Shown piece after piece: positions 25,183-33,208 of a stretch of DNA of 64,000 bases. The notes below the pieces were generated by a model. That model searched no databases and had not been told where the DNA came from. It saw nothing but the letters and a program-made list of their open reading frames with translations. Position numbers and translations under genes: made by a program. The stretch lies in the NCBI RefSeq assembly GCF_000300815.1, contig NZ_AMRX01000008.1, positions 372,001-436,000 of the forward strand. The letters are read 5' to 3'. The first letter of the stretch is position 1. Each line of letters opens with the position of its first letter. This stretch comes from Gayadomonas joobiniege G7. Lineage in GTDB: Bacteria; Pseudomonadota; Gammaproteobacteria; Enterobacterales; Alteromonadaceae.

Positions 25183-25815
25183 ATGAAAATCGCCTTAATG
25201 AACGAGTTTAGTCAAGCGGCCAAAAATCCTGTGGTACTAGAGCAGTTACAAGCAGTGGCTTCAGCGCAGGGACATACGATATTTAATGTGGGTATGGATG
25301 GCGATCAAGACCATCGTTTAACTTACATTCATTTAGGTATTATGTCTGCCTTGTTATTAAATTCAAAAGCGGTTGATTTTGTTGTCGCAGGATGTGGAAC
25401 AGGGCAAGGGGCTCTGATGTCTTTAAATGCCTATCCTGGCGTCACCTGCGGTTATTGCATCGAGCCATCAGATGCCTATCTGTTTGCGCAAATCAATAAT
25501 GGTAATGCCTTATCTTTACCCTTTGCTAAAGGTTTTGGTTGGGGTGCGGAGCTCAACATCAAGTATATTTTTGAAAAAGCCTTTACCGGTGTTAAAGGTC
25601 AAGGTTACCCACCAGAGCGCAAAGCTTCACAAGTCGAAAATGCTCAGATTTTAGATACAGTTAAAACGAGTTTGGCGAAAGACTTATTGAGCGGTTTAGA
25701 AACTTTAGATCCTGAATTAGTCAAAACTGCGGTGGCAGGTGAGCGTTTTCAACAATGCTTTTTTGAAAATTGTGAAGATGAAAAATTTGCTGAATTTGTT
25801 CGTCGTTTTGTATAA
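25183..25815 (+). CDS. RpiB/LacA/LacB family sugar-phosphate isomerase with C-terminal extension
   Basis: 210-aa cytoplasmic protein. The core (1-150) matches the RpiB/LacAB fold: MKIALMNEFSQ start, DHRLTYIHLG and a catalytic-cysteine loop VVAGCGTGQGALMSL near residue 70. Typical RpiB is about 150 aa, so residues 150-210 are an extra helical tail containing two cysteines (QQCFFENCED). The family interconverts aldose and ketose phosphates, such as ribose-5-phosphate or galactose-6-phosphate. The setting among galactan genes suggests a hexose-related role, not pentose-phosphate housekeeping, but this is inference. Good Shine-Dalgarno (GGAGAG) before the start. Confidence 0.85.
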   Translation: MKIALMNEFSQAAKNPVVLEQLQAVASAQGHTIFNVGMDGDQDHRLTYIHLGIMSALLLNSKAVDFVVAGCGTGQGALMSLNAYPGVTCGYCIEPSDAYLFAQINNGNALSLPFAKGFGWGAELNIKYIFEKAFTGVKGQGYPPERKASQVENAQILDTVKTSLAKDLLSGLETLDPELVKTAVAGERFQQCFFENCEDEKFAEFVRRFV

Positions 25816-25948
25816 AAACCCAGAGCCCGTTTTAAATCAGGTTCTTTTAAATACTGTGTCAAGTAGAGGTAAAGAATTGTAAATAAGCTTGGAAGCGAAT
25901 CCATGGAACCTTAAAGTGAGAGTATAAACAATCTTTTAGGGTGATTAT

Positions 25949-28120
25949 ATGCAATTTTTACCTCTTATTATTTATGGGCTGATGTTATCAGCCTTTACCA
26001 AACAAGCCATTGCACACGATGCGCAAAACCAGCAGCCAAACATATTAGTTGTTATCTTGGATGATCAAGGTATTGATTCATCTGCCCAATACTCAGTTAG
26101 TTCTGAGCAACCGCAAACCCCAATGCTGAATCAGTTAGCTAACTCTGGCATTGTTTTTGATAATTTTTGGGCGACGCCAGCCTGCTCAAGCAGTCGGGCC
26201 AGCTTATTAACGGGTAAATACGGCATTCACAATGGTGTTAATCAAGTACCGGGGCGTTTATCTAGCCAATATACGAGCTTGCCTGCATTATTAAAAGGTT
26301 CGGCTAAACCACATGGCTACCAAACGGGCTATTTTGGTAAATGGCATCTAAGCGGGCGAGAAAATAATTTTGATGCGAGCGTTTATGGTATCGATTATTT
26401 TGCTGGCAATGTTAAAAATATTAAAGATTATTGGCAGTGGCCATTAACCCTCAATGGCGAGCAAAAAGACGTGGATATTTACCATACGACCGCCATCAGT
26501 AGTTTAGCGATTGATTGGATCAATAAACAAAACGATCATAAGCCTTGGTTTGCTATATTGGCCTATAACGCACCGCATGTCCCGTTTCATAATCCTCCAG
26601 CACACTTGCACTCAAAAAAGTTATCAGGTAGCCAGCGAGATATTCGACAAAATGCGCGAGCTTATTATTTAGCAGCCATTGAGGCAGTAGATACTGAACT
26701 TGCGCGAGTCATTGCAAATATTCCGGACGCCATGTTAGAACAAACCATGATTTTTGTATTAGGTGATAATGGTACACCAGTACGGGCATTGCCTAAAGAT
26801 GCCAAATATAACCGTAACCAAGCTAAAAATAGCCTGTATCAAGGCGGAATACATACCCCACTAATGGCCGCAGGTTTCGGTGTTAATCAAGCCAGTGCTC
26901 GAAGTTCAGACTTGGTAAATATCAGTGATTTATACGCCACTATCGCGCAAGCGGCAGGCGTGCGAACCAGTGAACAAACAGATAGCGTGAGTTTTTATGC
27001 AAGATTAAAAACGGGTGAAGCCTCGGCTCGTAGGTATAACTTTATGAGTTACCAACACAAAGGGCAAAAAATGTATGCTGTCCGTGATAACCGTTACAAA
27101 CTCATATCCACTAATGGTCAATATTCACTTTTTGACTTGCAGCAAGATCCGTATGAAAAAGATGATCTTTTGGCGGCCGAGCTGACTGCCACGCAGAAAA
27201 CGGCTTATGCTCAATTAAAGGCAGAGTTGCAGCGGGTGACAGAAACGCCCGTCGCGAGCGAAGCGGAAGCCTCAGATGCCATTGATTTAACCGGTATAAT
27301 ACTGGATTCAAGAGCGCATCAGTGTTTGCATTATGTGAATCAATATACCTCAACCGCGACAGATATCCATGAAGATATAAACTATCAGGGTAAGCTTGTG
27401 ATTCGTTATCGTAACGGTAAGTGTGTGTTTACGAGCAATGCGATCCCCAATCATGATTTTAATGATGGTCGCCGTTCGTTTCCGAATCAAGTACAACCGC
27501 AAAATAATCAGTTTGAGGTCACAGCCAAACCAGAATTTACTGGCAAAAATACACCCCTGTCTTTGTTAACCGATAATGCTATTTTGCTTAACGGCGTTAA
27601 AGTCGATCTAGTGGCAGCGGGCTGTTACGGCGTTCGCGACGGCAAAATCGGCTGTCATGATATGTCAACGCCGTGGCGCTATGACCCTATGTTTGAAAAC
27701 AGTGGATTTGTGGTCGATAGCCATAACGCGCATGCTCAGCGCGACGGCACTTATCATTATCATGGCAATCCAAATGCCTTGTTTGATCCAAGTGGCAAAA
27801 CAGAGTCACCTGTGATTGGATTTGCTGCTGACGGATTCCCTATATTTGGGCCTTTTGTTAAAATCAACGGCAAAATTATTGAAGTCAAATCAAGTTACCA
27901 GCTAAAACAAGGCCAGCGTCCAGATGGTTGGGGCGAACCCGGCGGTCAATATGATGGAACTTTTGTGGATGATTATGCGTATGTTGAAGGTTCAGGCCAT
28001 TTAGATGAATGCAATGGGATGGAGCATGATGGTATTTATGGTTATTATTTAACAAGCACCTATCCACATATGCTGGGCTGCTTTAAAGGTAAACCCGACG
28101 TTTCATTTAATAAAAGATAA
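25949..28120 (+). CDS. Secreted sulfatase fused to a C-terminal YHYH domain
   Basis: 723 aa. Signal peptide 1-22 (ending IAHA-like AIAH). The sulfatase domain (about 28-430) has VVILDDQGIDSS, C79 in PACSSSRASLLTG, GYFGKWHLSG and FVLGDNGTPV. CSSSR is a variant of the usual C-x-P/A-x-R formylglycine site, with Ser at the third position. From about 445 to 715 a second domain carries GTYHYHGNP, PVIGFAADGFPIFGP and YEYV/GSGHLDECNG-type segments, matching the YHYH family, whose function is poorly known. Both domains look intact. The pair may process a sulfated product at the cell envelope; this is inference. Confidence 0.85.
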   Translation: MQFLPLIIYGLMLSAFTKQAIAHDAQNQQPNILVVILDDQGIDSSAQYSVSSEQPQTPMLNQLANSGIVFDNFWATPACSSSRASLLTGKYGIHNGVNQVPGRLSSQYTSLPALLKGSAKPHGYQTGYFGKWHLSGRENNFDASVYGIDYFAGNVKNIKDYWQWPLTLNGEQKDVDIYHTTAISSLAIDWINKQNDHKPWFAILAYNAPHVPFHNPPAHLHSKKLSGSQRDIRQNARAYYLAAIEAVDTELARVIANIPDAMLEQTMIFVLGDNGTPVRALPKDAKYNRNQAKNSLYQGGIHTPLMAAGFGVNQASARSSDLVNISDLYATIAQAAGVRTSEQTDSVSFYARLKTGEASARRYNFMSYQHKGQKMYAVRDNRYKLISTNGQYSLFDLQQDPYEKDDLLAAELTATQKTAYAQLKAELQRVTETPVASEAEASDAIDLTGIILDSRAHQCLHYVNQYTSTATDIHEDINYQGKLVIRYRNGKCVFTSNAIPNHDFNDGRRSFPNQVQPQNNQFEVTAKPEFTGKNTPLSLLTDNAILLNGVKVDLVAAGCYGVRDGKIGCHDMSTPWRYDPMFENSGFVVDSHNAHAQRDGTYHYHGNPNALFDPSGKTESPVIGFAADGFPIFGPFVKINGKIIEVKSSYQLKQGQRPDGWGEPGGQYDGTFVDDYAYVEGSGHLDECNGMEHDGIYGYYLTSTYPHMLGCFKGKPDVSFNKR

Positions 28121-28137
28121 GCGCGGTTAAAGACTTC

Positions 28138-28158
28138 ACCCCGCCTTGCTTGCGGGGT
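28138..28158. terminator. GC-rich hairpin after sulfatase-YHYH gene
   Basis: ACCCCGC (28138-28144) pairs with GCGGGGT (28152-28158) across a 7-base loop. It lacks a T-run, so it is a weak or factor-dependent terminator at best. Confidence 0.5.
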
Positions 28159-28192
28159 AAACTAGTGCCATTGTGTTTAACAGTAGCTTTTT

Positions 28193-28423
28193 ATGAACCA
28201 ACAACCGAACAACCCGTTACATGGTTTGACCTTGGAAAAAATTCTTGTGCGCTTACAAAAACATTATGGCTGGCAGGGATTATACGAGCAAATACGAATA
28301 AATTGTTTTAATAAAGATCCTTCAATTAAATCATCGCTAAAGTTTTTACGCAAAACACAATGGGCGAGAGATAAAGTAGAAGCGCTTTATATAGATACTT
28401 TTTGCCCTTATCATCAAGGCTGA
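28193..28423 (+). CDS. VF530/DUF2132 family small protein
   Basis: 76 aa with the signature of the VF530 family: [16 protein letters not shown] at residues 7-22, [16 protein letters not shown], and [17 protein letters not shown]. Members are short helical, probably DNA-binding proteins in gammaproteobacteria; function unknown. It has no evident link to sulfated sugars, yet sits between two sulfatase genes on the same strand, so it may be an older resident gene around which the island was assembled. Confidence 0.9.
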   Translation: MNQQPNNPLHGLTLEKILVRLQKHYGWQGLYEQIRINCFNKDPSIKSSLKFLRKTQWARDKVEALYIDTFCPYHQG

Positions 28424-28483
28424 AATTACGGTTTTAGCGACTTTAAATGTCTTATTAATTCAATTGTAAAAAATAGAGTCAAT

Positions 28484-29920
28484 ATGAGATATTTAGTCAA
28501 TTTGCTTATCGCTTGTTGCTTAATGTGTATCACGCATGCCCAGGCAAACCAAAAGCCGAATATTGTTATGTTGGTTGTGGATGATTTAGGCTGGCGAGAT
28601 CTGGGTTATAACCAGTCTAACGCCAACATTTTTGAAACGCCCAACATAGATAAGCTTGCACAGCAAAGCGCACTTTTCACCCAAGCTTATGCAGGTGCTG
28701 CAAATTGCGCCCCAAGCCGAGCCGTGTTAATGTCAGGTCAATACGGTCCAAGGCATGGCATTTATACTGTATCTCCGTCTGATCGAGGATCTAAATACGC
28801 ACGCCGTATCAAGGCAACAAAAAACCTCAATACACTGCCCGATGCAGTGATTACACTGGCCGAGACTTTGAAAACAGCAGACTACACAACGGGTAGTTTT
28901 GGCAAGTGGCATTTAGGGGAAGATGCTAAAACTCAAGGGTTTGATGTGAATGTTGCCGGTTATCAAAAAGGTCATCCAAGTTCTTATTTTAGCCCATATA
29001 ACCTTAAACATTTAATAGATGGCCCAGATGGGGAATATTTGACTGATCGTATCACGAGCGAGGCAATCAATTGGATAAAGGCACAAAAAGAGCAGCCATT
29101 TTTTGCCTATATTCCATATTATACAGTGCATACACCTTTGCAAGCCGAACCCGATATGCTTGCAAAATACCTTAATAAAAAAGGAATTATCAATAAACAG
29201 CAAGCAACTTATGCGGCTATGGTTGAGTTGATGGATAAAAACGTTGGACGTATCTTGACCGCACTTAAAACCTTAGGTTTAGCTGATAATACGCTGTTTA
29301 TTTTTACCTCGGATAATGGAGGTATACGCTCAATCTCAGCACAAGATCCGCTCAGAGCTGGTAAGGGATCCTATTATGAAGGTGGAATACGGGTGCCCTT
29401 GTTAATGTTTTGGCCCGGTAAAATAGCGCCCCAGCAAATAGATGAACCAGTTATTAATGCAGATTTTTACCCGACCTTAGTGAGTTTAACGCGGGCAGAA
29501 AAACCGTCACAGGTGTTGGATGGGATCGACCTGATGCCAAGGTTATTAAATCAGCATCCGCTGCCAGAACGAGCTTTATTTTGGCATTTCCCAATTTATC
29601 TGCAAGCGTATAATCCAGCTGCAGATCAGGGCCAAGACCCCATGTTTAGAACCCGTCCAGGTTCAGCAATGCGTTTTGGTGATTGGAAACTGATTCATTA
29701 TTTTGAAACAAACGAATACGAGTTGTATAACTTGCACACTGATTTATCGGAACATGTTAATTTAGCCACAATTTTGCCGGATAAATTGGCGCATATGAAA
29801 AATATGTTACGTCAATGGCAAATACAAGTTGGCGCCCCTATCCCGAGCGATAAAAACCCAGACTTTGATTTGAACAAAGCAAAAGAATGGATTAATCAAC
29901 AATTTTATAAAAAAAATTAA
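28484..29920 (+). CDS. Secreted S1-family sulfatase
   Basis: 478 aa, signal peptide ending HAQA (residue 21). Metal site start VMLVVDDLGWRDLG; formylglycine C75 in ANCAPSRAVLMSG; FGKWHLGED; TVHTPLQAE; FTSDNGGIRS. The tail FRTRPGSAMRFGDWKLIHYFE is the usual substrate-side end of S1 sulfatases. It resembles the sulfatase half of the 7511-9904 fusion more than the 23525 or 41077 enzymes (shared RAGKGSYYEGGIRVPLL-type segment). It would remove a sulfate ester from a sugar in the periplasm. The position of the sulfate is not predictable here. Confidence 0.92.
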   Translation: MRYLVNLLIACCLMCITHAQANQKPNIVMLVVDDLGWRDLGYNQSNANIFETPNIDKLAQQSALFTQAYAGAANCAPSRAVLMSGQYGPRHGIYTVSPSDRGSKYARRIKATKNLNTLPDAVITLAETLKTADYTTGSFGKWHLGEDAKTQGFDVNVAGYQKGHPSSYFSPYNLKHLIDGPDGEYLTDRITSEAINWIKAQKEQPFFAYIPYYTVHTPLQAEPDMLAKYLNKKGIINKQQATYAAMVELMDKNVGRILTALKTLGLADNTLFIFTSDNGGIRSISAQDPLRAGKGSYYEGGIRVPLLMFWPGKIAPQQIDEPVINADFYPTLVSLTRAEKPSQVLDGIDLMPRLLNQHPLPERALFWHFPIYLQAYNPAADQGQDPMFRTRPGSAMRFGDWKLIHYFETNEYELYNLHTDLSEHVNLATILPDKLAHMKNMLRQWQIQVGAPIPSDKNPDFDLNKAKEWINQQFYKKN

Positions 29921-29999
29921 TATGATTTTACGGTTTTTCTAAAGCGATTTGTTTAATCACTCAATAGTAAAAAGTGAGTAAAAATTTTGTCACTCGCAA

Positions 30000-30036
30000 G
30001 GTCCGTTGGCGACTAAAACGCCAACGGACCTTTTTT
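30000..30036 (+). terminator. Strong terminator between two sulfatase genes
   Basis: A perfect 12-bp stem GGTCCGTTGGCG / CGCCAACGGACC (30000-30011 with 30019-30030) with loop ACTAAAA and six T residues. It separates the 28484 sulfatase from the 30057 sulfatase, whose start is only 20 bp further on. Confidence 0.93.
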
Positions 30037-30056
30037 GCGTTTTAGTGGAGTGAAAT

Positions 30057-31430
30057 ATGAGAATAAATATACTAAAAGTAATTTATTTGATTCTGCTTTT
30101 GCCTTCAATAGGCATGGCAAAACCAAACATTTTAATGATTTTAGTGGATGATTTAGGTTGGCAAGACACTAGCGCTTATGGAGGCCGCCTATACCAAACC
30201 CCAAATATTGATAAATTGGCAAAAAGTGGGGTTAAATTTAACCAGGCTTACGCGGCGGCTCATATTTGTTCACCCACCCGAATGAGTATATTAACCGGTC
30301 AATATCCGGCTAGATTACAAGTCACTGATTGGATCCCTGGCTGGTCTTTTCCGCACGAAAAATACTTGCCGCCAAATTGGAACCAACAAGGCCTTTCACA
30401 CTCAATGACCAGTATCGGTGAGGTAATGCAAGCGCAGGGTTATAAAACAGCCTGGCTGGGGAAATGGCATGTTCGTGGTTTAAAAAACGCGACTGAAACC
30501 ACTGATTACGAACATCACAAAGCCGCACAAGAGCACGGTTTTGATGCCGGTGAACAAGATTTTCGCTTAAATGGAAAATTGAATCCAGATGATCCTAAAG
30601 GGGTGCTAAATTTAAGCAAACAAGCGATTGAGTTTATCGAGCAGCAATCAGGTCCATGGTTTGCAACTATTAGTCATTATAGCGTGCATACACCGGTTCA
30701 TTTTAATCCTACCCGCAAACAAGCGTATTTAAACCACCCAGATAAAGCAGTGCAGGCGCATGCAGGTTATGCGGCTATGTTGGATGCTTTGGACCATAGC
30801 GTAGGCTATTTATTGAATTATCTGCAGGCATCTGAGCAATTAACCAATACGGTTATTATTTTCACTTCTGATAACGGCGGTTTAGATAAAAATGATTCAG
30901 GCCAGCCAACGGATAATGCGCCGTTGAAAAACGGTAAGGCGACTCTGTTTGAAGGCGGTATTAGAGTCCCATTTATTGTTAGTTGGCCGAATGTAGTATC
31001 CCCCGGGACAGAATCAGAAGCACTCGTTTCAAGTATAGATATTTTGCCAACCGTCGCAGCCATTGCCGGAAATACTCAGCCGCAAACTTCGCAAATATTA
31101 GATGGCATAAACCTATTACCGATTTTAAAAAATGAACAGATTGCAAATGCCCGAAATACATTATTTTGGCATTATCCACATTATCATCGGCAGGGTGGGC
31201 CAGCATCTGCAATTCGCCAAGGGCATTATAAACTCATCCAAGCATTAGATTCAGGAGAGTTATACCTCTATAACTTGGCGAAAGATATTGGCGAACAAAA
31301 GAATTTAGCCAATAGTCATAGTTTATTAGCGGATCAACTTTTGCAAAAGTTACAGGACTGGCGTCAATCCGTTGGGGCTCAAGCTCTGCGAAATAACCCA
31401 AACTATAATAAAGATAAAGCAAAATTCTGA
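30057..31430 (+). CDS. Secreted S1-family sulfatase
   Basis: 457 aa. Signal peptide 1-21. LMILVDDLGWQDTSAYGG, formylglycine C71 in HICSPTRMSILTG, WLGKWHVRG, SVHTPVHF and IIFTSDNGGLDKN. The C-terminus (SAIRQGHYKLIQAL, NNPNYNKDKA) is complete. It may use a leader within the terminator region, since its RBS (GTGGAG) overlaps the 3' edge of that region. Sulfate-ester hydrolase of the envelope; substrate unknown. It is the last enzyme before the sigma/anti-sigma/receptor set. Confidence 0.92.
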   Translation: MRINILKVIYLILLLPSIGMAKPNILMILVDDLGWQDTSAYGGRLYQTPNIDKLAKSGVKFNQAYAAAHICSPTRMSILTGQYPARLQVTDWIPGWSFPHEKYLPPNWNQQGLSHSMTSIGEVMQAQGYKTAWLGKWHVRGLKNATETTDYEHHKAAQEHGFDAGEQDFRLNGKLNPDDPKGVLNLSKQAIEFIEQQSGPWFATISHYSVHTPVHFNPTRKQAYLNHPDKAVQAHAGYAAMLDALDHSVGYLLNYLQASEQLTNTVIIFTSDNGGLDKNDSGQPTDNAPLKNGKATLFEGGIRVPFIVSWPNVVSPGTESEALVSSIDILPTVAAIAGNTQPQTSQILDGINLLPILKNEQIANARNTLFWHYPHYHRQGGPASAIRQGHYKLIQALDSGELYLYNLAKDIGEQKNLANSHSLLADQLLQKLQDWRQSVGAQALRNNPNYNKDKAKF

Positions 31431-31522
31431 GGTTTTGTTACGGGTTTAGCCTGCTGAATTGTTATATTAACGAGCCAAAGATAGTGAATGCTATTTATCG
31501 GTTTCTAACAGAGCATAAATAA

Positions 31523-32119
31523 ATGAGCAAAGATAAATCTGCGTCTAGCCTAGTGGCCAAAGTTGTTTCGGCGAGTAGCAGCGTCACCAGCACTTTTATT
31601 GAACACAATCAGTTTATGAAAAAATTCTTGGCTCGCTTTTTAAAATGCGAGCAAGACATTGAAGATGTAGTTCAAGAGGTATATATACGGGCTGTATCTG
31701 CCGAAAATGAACGTAATAAAGCGGGTCAAAGTATAGATCAGCCAAAGGCATTTTTGTTTACTATTGCTAAAAATTTAGCGTTGAATGAGCTTAATCGAAA
31801 GTCTCGGCAGGCGACTGACTATATTGAAGACTGCATGCCAAGTTATGCCGAACAGCAGAGTGAGTCGCTAGAGTCTGAACACGATGCAGAATTATCTTTG
31901 GGCACTTATTGCGAAGCGGTTGCTGCTTTGCCAGAGAAGTGCCGAAAAGTTTATTTATTGCGTAAGGTACATGGTCTGCCGCATAAAGAAATTGCTAAGC
32001 AGCTCGATATATCGCTCTCGAGCGTTGAAAAATATTTAAAGTTAGGCATAGTGAGTTGTCACGCAGCCTTAAAAGAACAACCCAATAGTCGTACGAAAAA
32101 AGTACAGGTGCGACGTTAG
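31523..32119 (+). CDS. ECF RNA polymerase sigma factor, FecI type
   Basis: 198 aa. Sigma region 2 lies at about 30-75 (KFLARFLKCEQDIEDVVQEVYIRA) and region 4 at about 130-180 (ALPEKCRKVYLLRKVHGLPHKEIAKQLDIS), with the helix-turn-helix in the last part. A 30-residue N-terminal extension rich in Ser precedes region 2. It is followed by FecR and a TonB receptor, the classical cell-surface signalling order. It would direct RNA polymerase to island promoters when the receptor is loaded. Upstream carries a block similar to one near 19475. Confidence 0.93.
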   Translation: MSKDKSASSLVAKVVSASSSVTSTFIEHNQFMKKFLARFLKCEQDIEDVVQEVYIRAVSAENERNKAGQSIDQPKAFLFTIAKNLALNELNRKSRQATDYIEDCMPSYAEQQSESLESEHDAELSLGTYCEAVAALPEKCRKVYLLRKVHGLPHKEIAKQLDISLSSVEKYLKLGIVSCHAALKEQPNSRTKKVQVRR

Positions 32120-32143
32120 TACCCCAATATCAGGTATTTTAAG

Positions 32144-33169
32144 ATGGAAAACAAAGTGAGTTACATAAACCAATGCAGTCAAATCGAGAACGAAGCACTC
32201 GATTGGCTCATTTTACTTGATGGGGATGAAGAGCCAACAGAGCAGCAGCTCTCTGAGTTAAAACAATGGCTGGCACAAAGCGAGACGCACCGACAGGCAT
32301 TGCGTGGGTTTAATGATTTTTGGAACGATCAAGCGTTAACAGAACTTTTTGTTCAGGTACAACCTAAAACAAGCAAAAAAACTCGCTATTTTTTCGGTGG
32401 GGTAATGGCGACTGCCGCAAGCATTATGTTTGTCGCAGTAGTCGCTTGGTTGTTCCCGGATAAAAATATACATACAGAAACATTTGCCACGCTAGTGGGT
32501 GAACAAAAACGAATCGAGTTAACAGATGGCTCAGTTTTGCATTTAGATACCAACTCTCGTATTCGAGTTTTATTTAACGATGAGCAAAGAGATCTGTTTT
32601 TACAACAAGGGCAAGCGTATTTTGATGTTGCTAAAGATAAACAGCGCCCGTTTAGAGTGTATGCTGGCAATGGCAGGGTAGAAGCTATTGGGACAGAATT
32701 TAGTGTTGAACTTGCTGAGGGTGCACTAAAACTTTTAGTGACCGAAGGGGTGGTGGCCGTTGCAAAGTCGTTGTCATTAGATGACGAAAAACGCTTCGAA
32801 TATGTCACACTAGGCGCTGTTAACGCTGGTAACCGATACAATTTGTTAGAATCGCTTAAACTTGCCGACCTTAAACATAACTTTAATCAAAGGATAGAAG
32901 CGGTTAACGAAGCTGAGTTGGCGGAAGGTTCAGCCTGGGTTTCTGGCGCTCTGGTATTTGATAATGAACCACTTAGTTTAGTGGTAGAAAAAATAAATAA
33001 ATATTCAACAAAACCTTTGTTAATTAAAGATCCTAATATTGCTAATTTAAAAATAGGTGGTCGTTTTAATGTTGGTGATTTGGATGCCTTTTTAAACCTG
33101 TTAGAAGCTGGATTTTCGGTAAAAGTAGAACAATTTTCTAACGAATATGTATTAACTTCGGCAAATTAA
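32144..33169 (+). CDS. FecR-family anti-sigma/signal transducer
   Basis: 341 aa. Cytoplasmic N-terminus (1-75) with the FecR-N motif EALDWLILLDGDEEPTEQQ; one transmembrane helix near 85-106; periplasmic FecR domain (about 110-210, ELTDGSVLHLDTNSRIRV and GTEFSVEL); and a C-terminal STN-like domain (about 265-340, LSLVVEKINKYS). It transmits receptor occupancy to the sigma factor encoded 24 bp upstream. The receptor gene lies 39 bp downstream. Confidence 0.93.
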   Translation: MENKVSYINQCSQIENEALDWLILLDGDEEPTEQQLSELKQWLAQSETHRQALRGFNDFWNDQALTELFVQVQPKTSKKTRYFFGGVMATAASIMFVAVVAWLFPDKNIHTETFATLVGEQKRIELTDGSVLHLDTNSRIRVLFNDEQRDLFLQQGQAYFDVAKDKQRPFRVYAGNGRVEAIGTEFSVELAEGALKLLVTEGVVAVAKSLSLDDEKRFEYVTLGAVNAGNRYNLLESLKLADLKHNFNQRIEAVNEAELAEGSAWVSGALVFDNEPLSLVVEKINKYSTKPLLIKDPNIANLKIGGRFNVGDLDAFLNLLEAGFSVKVEQFSNEYVLTSAN

Positions 33170-33208
33170 ATTTATAATATTTACATGATATTTTTAGTTT
33201 AATGGCTA

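Noticed and set aside
32386-32841. 151-aa minus-strand open frame rich in Ser/Thr
   Set aside because: It is fully antisense to the FecR coding region and has no start signal or family pattern.
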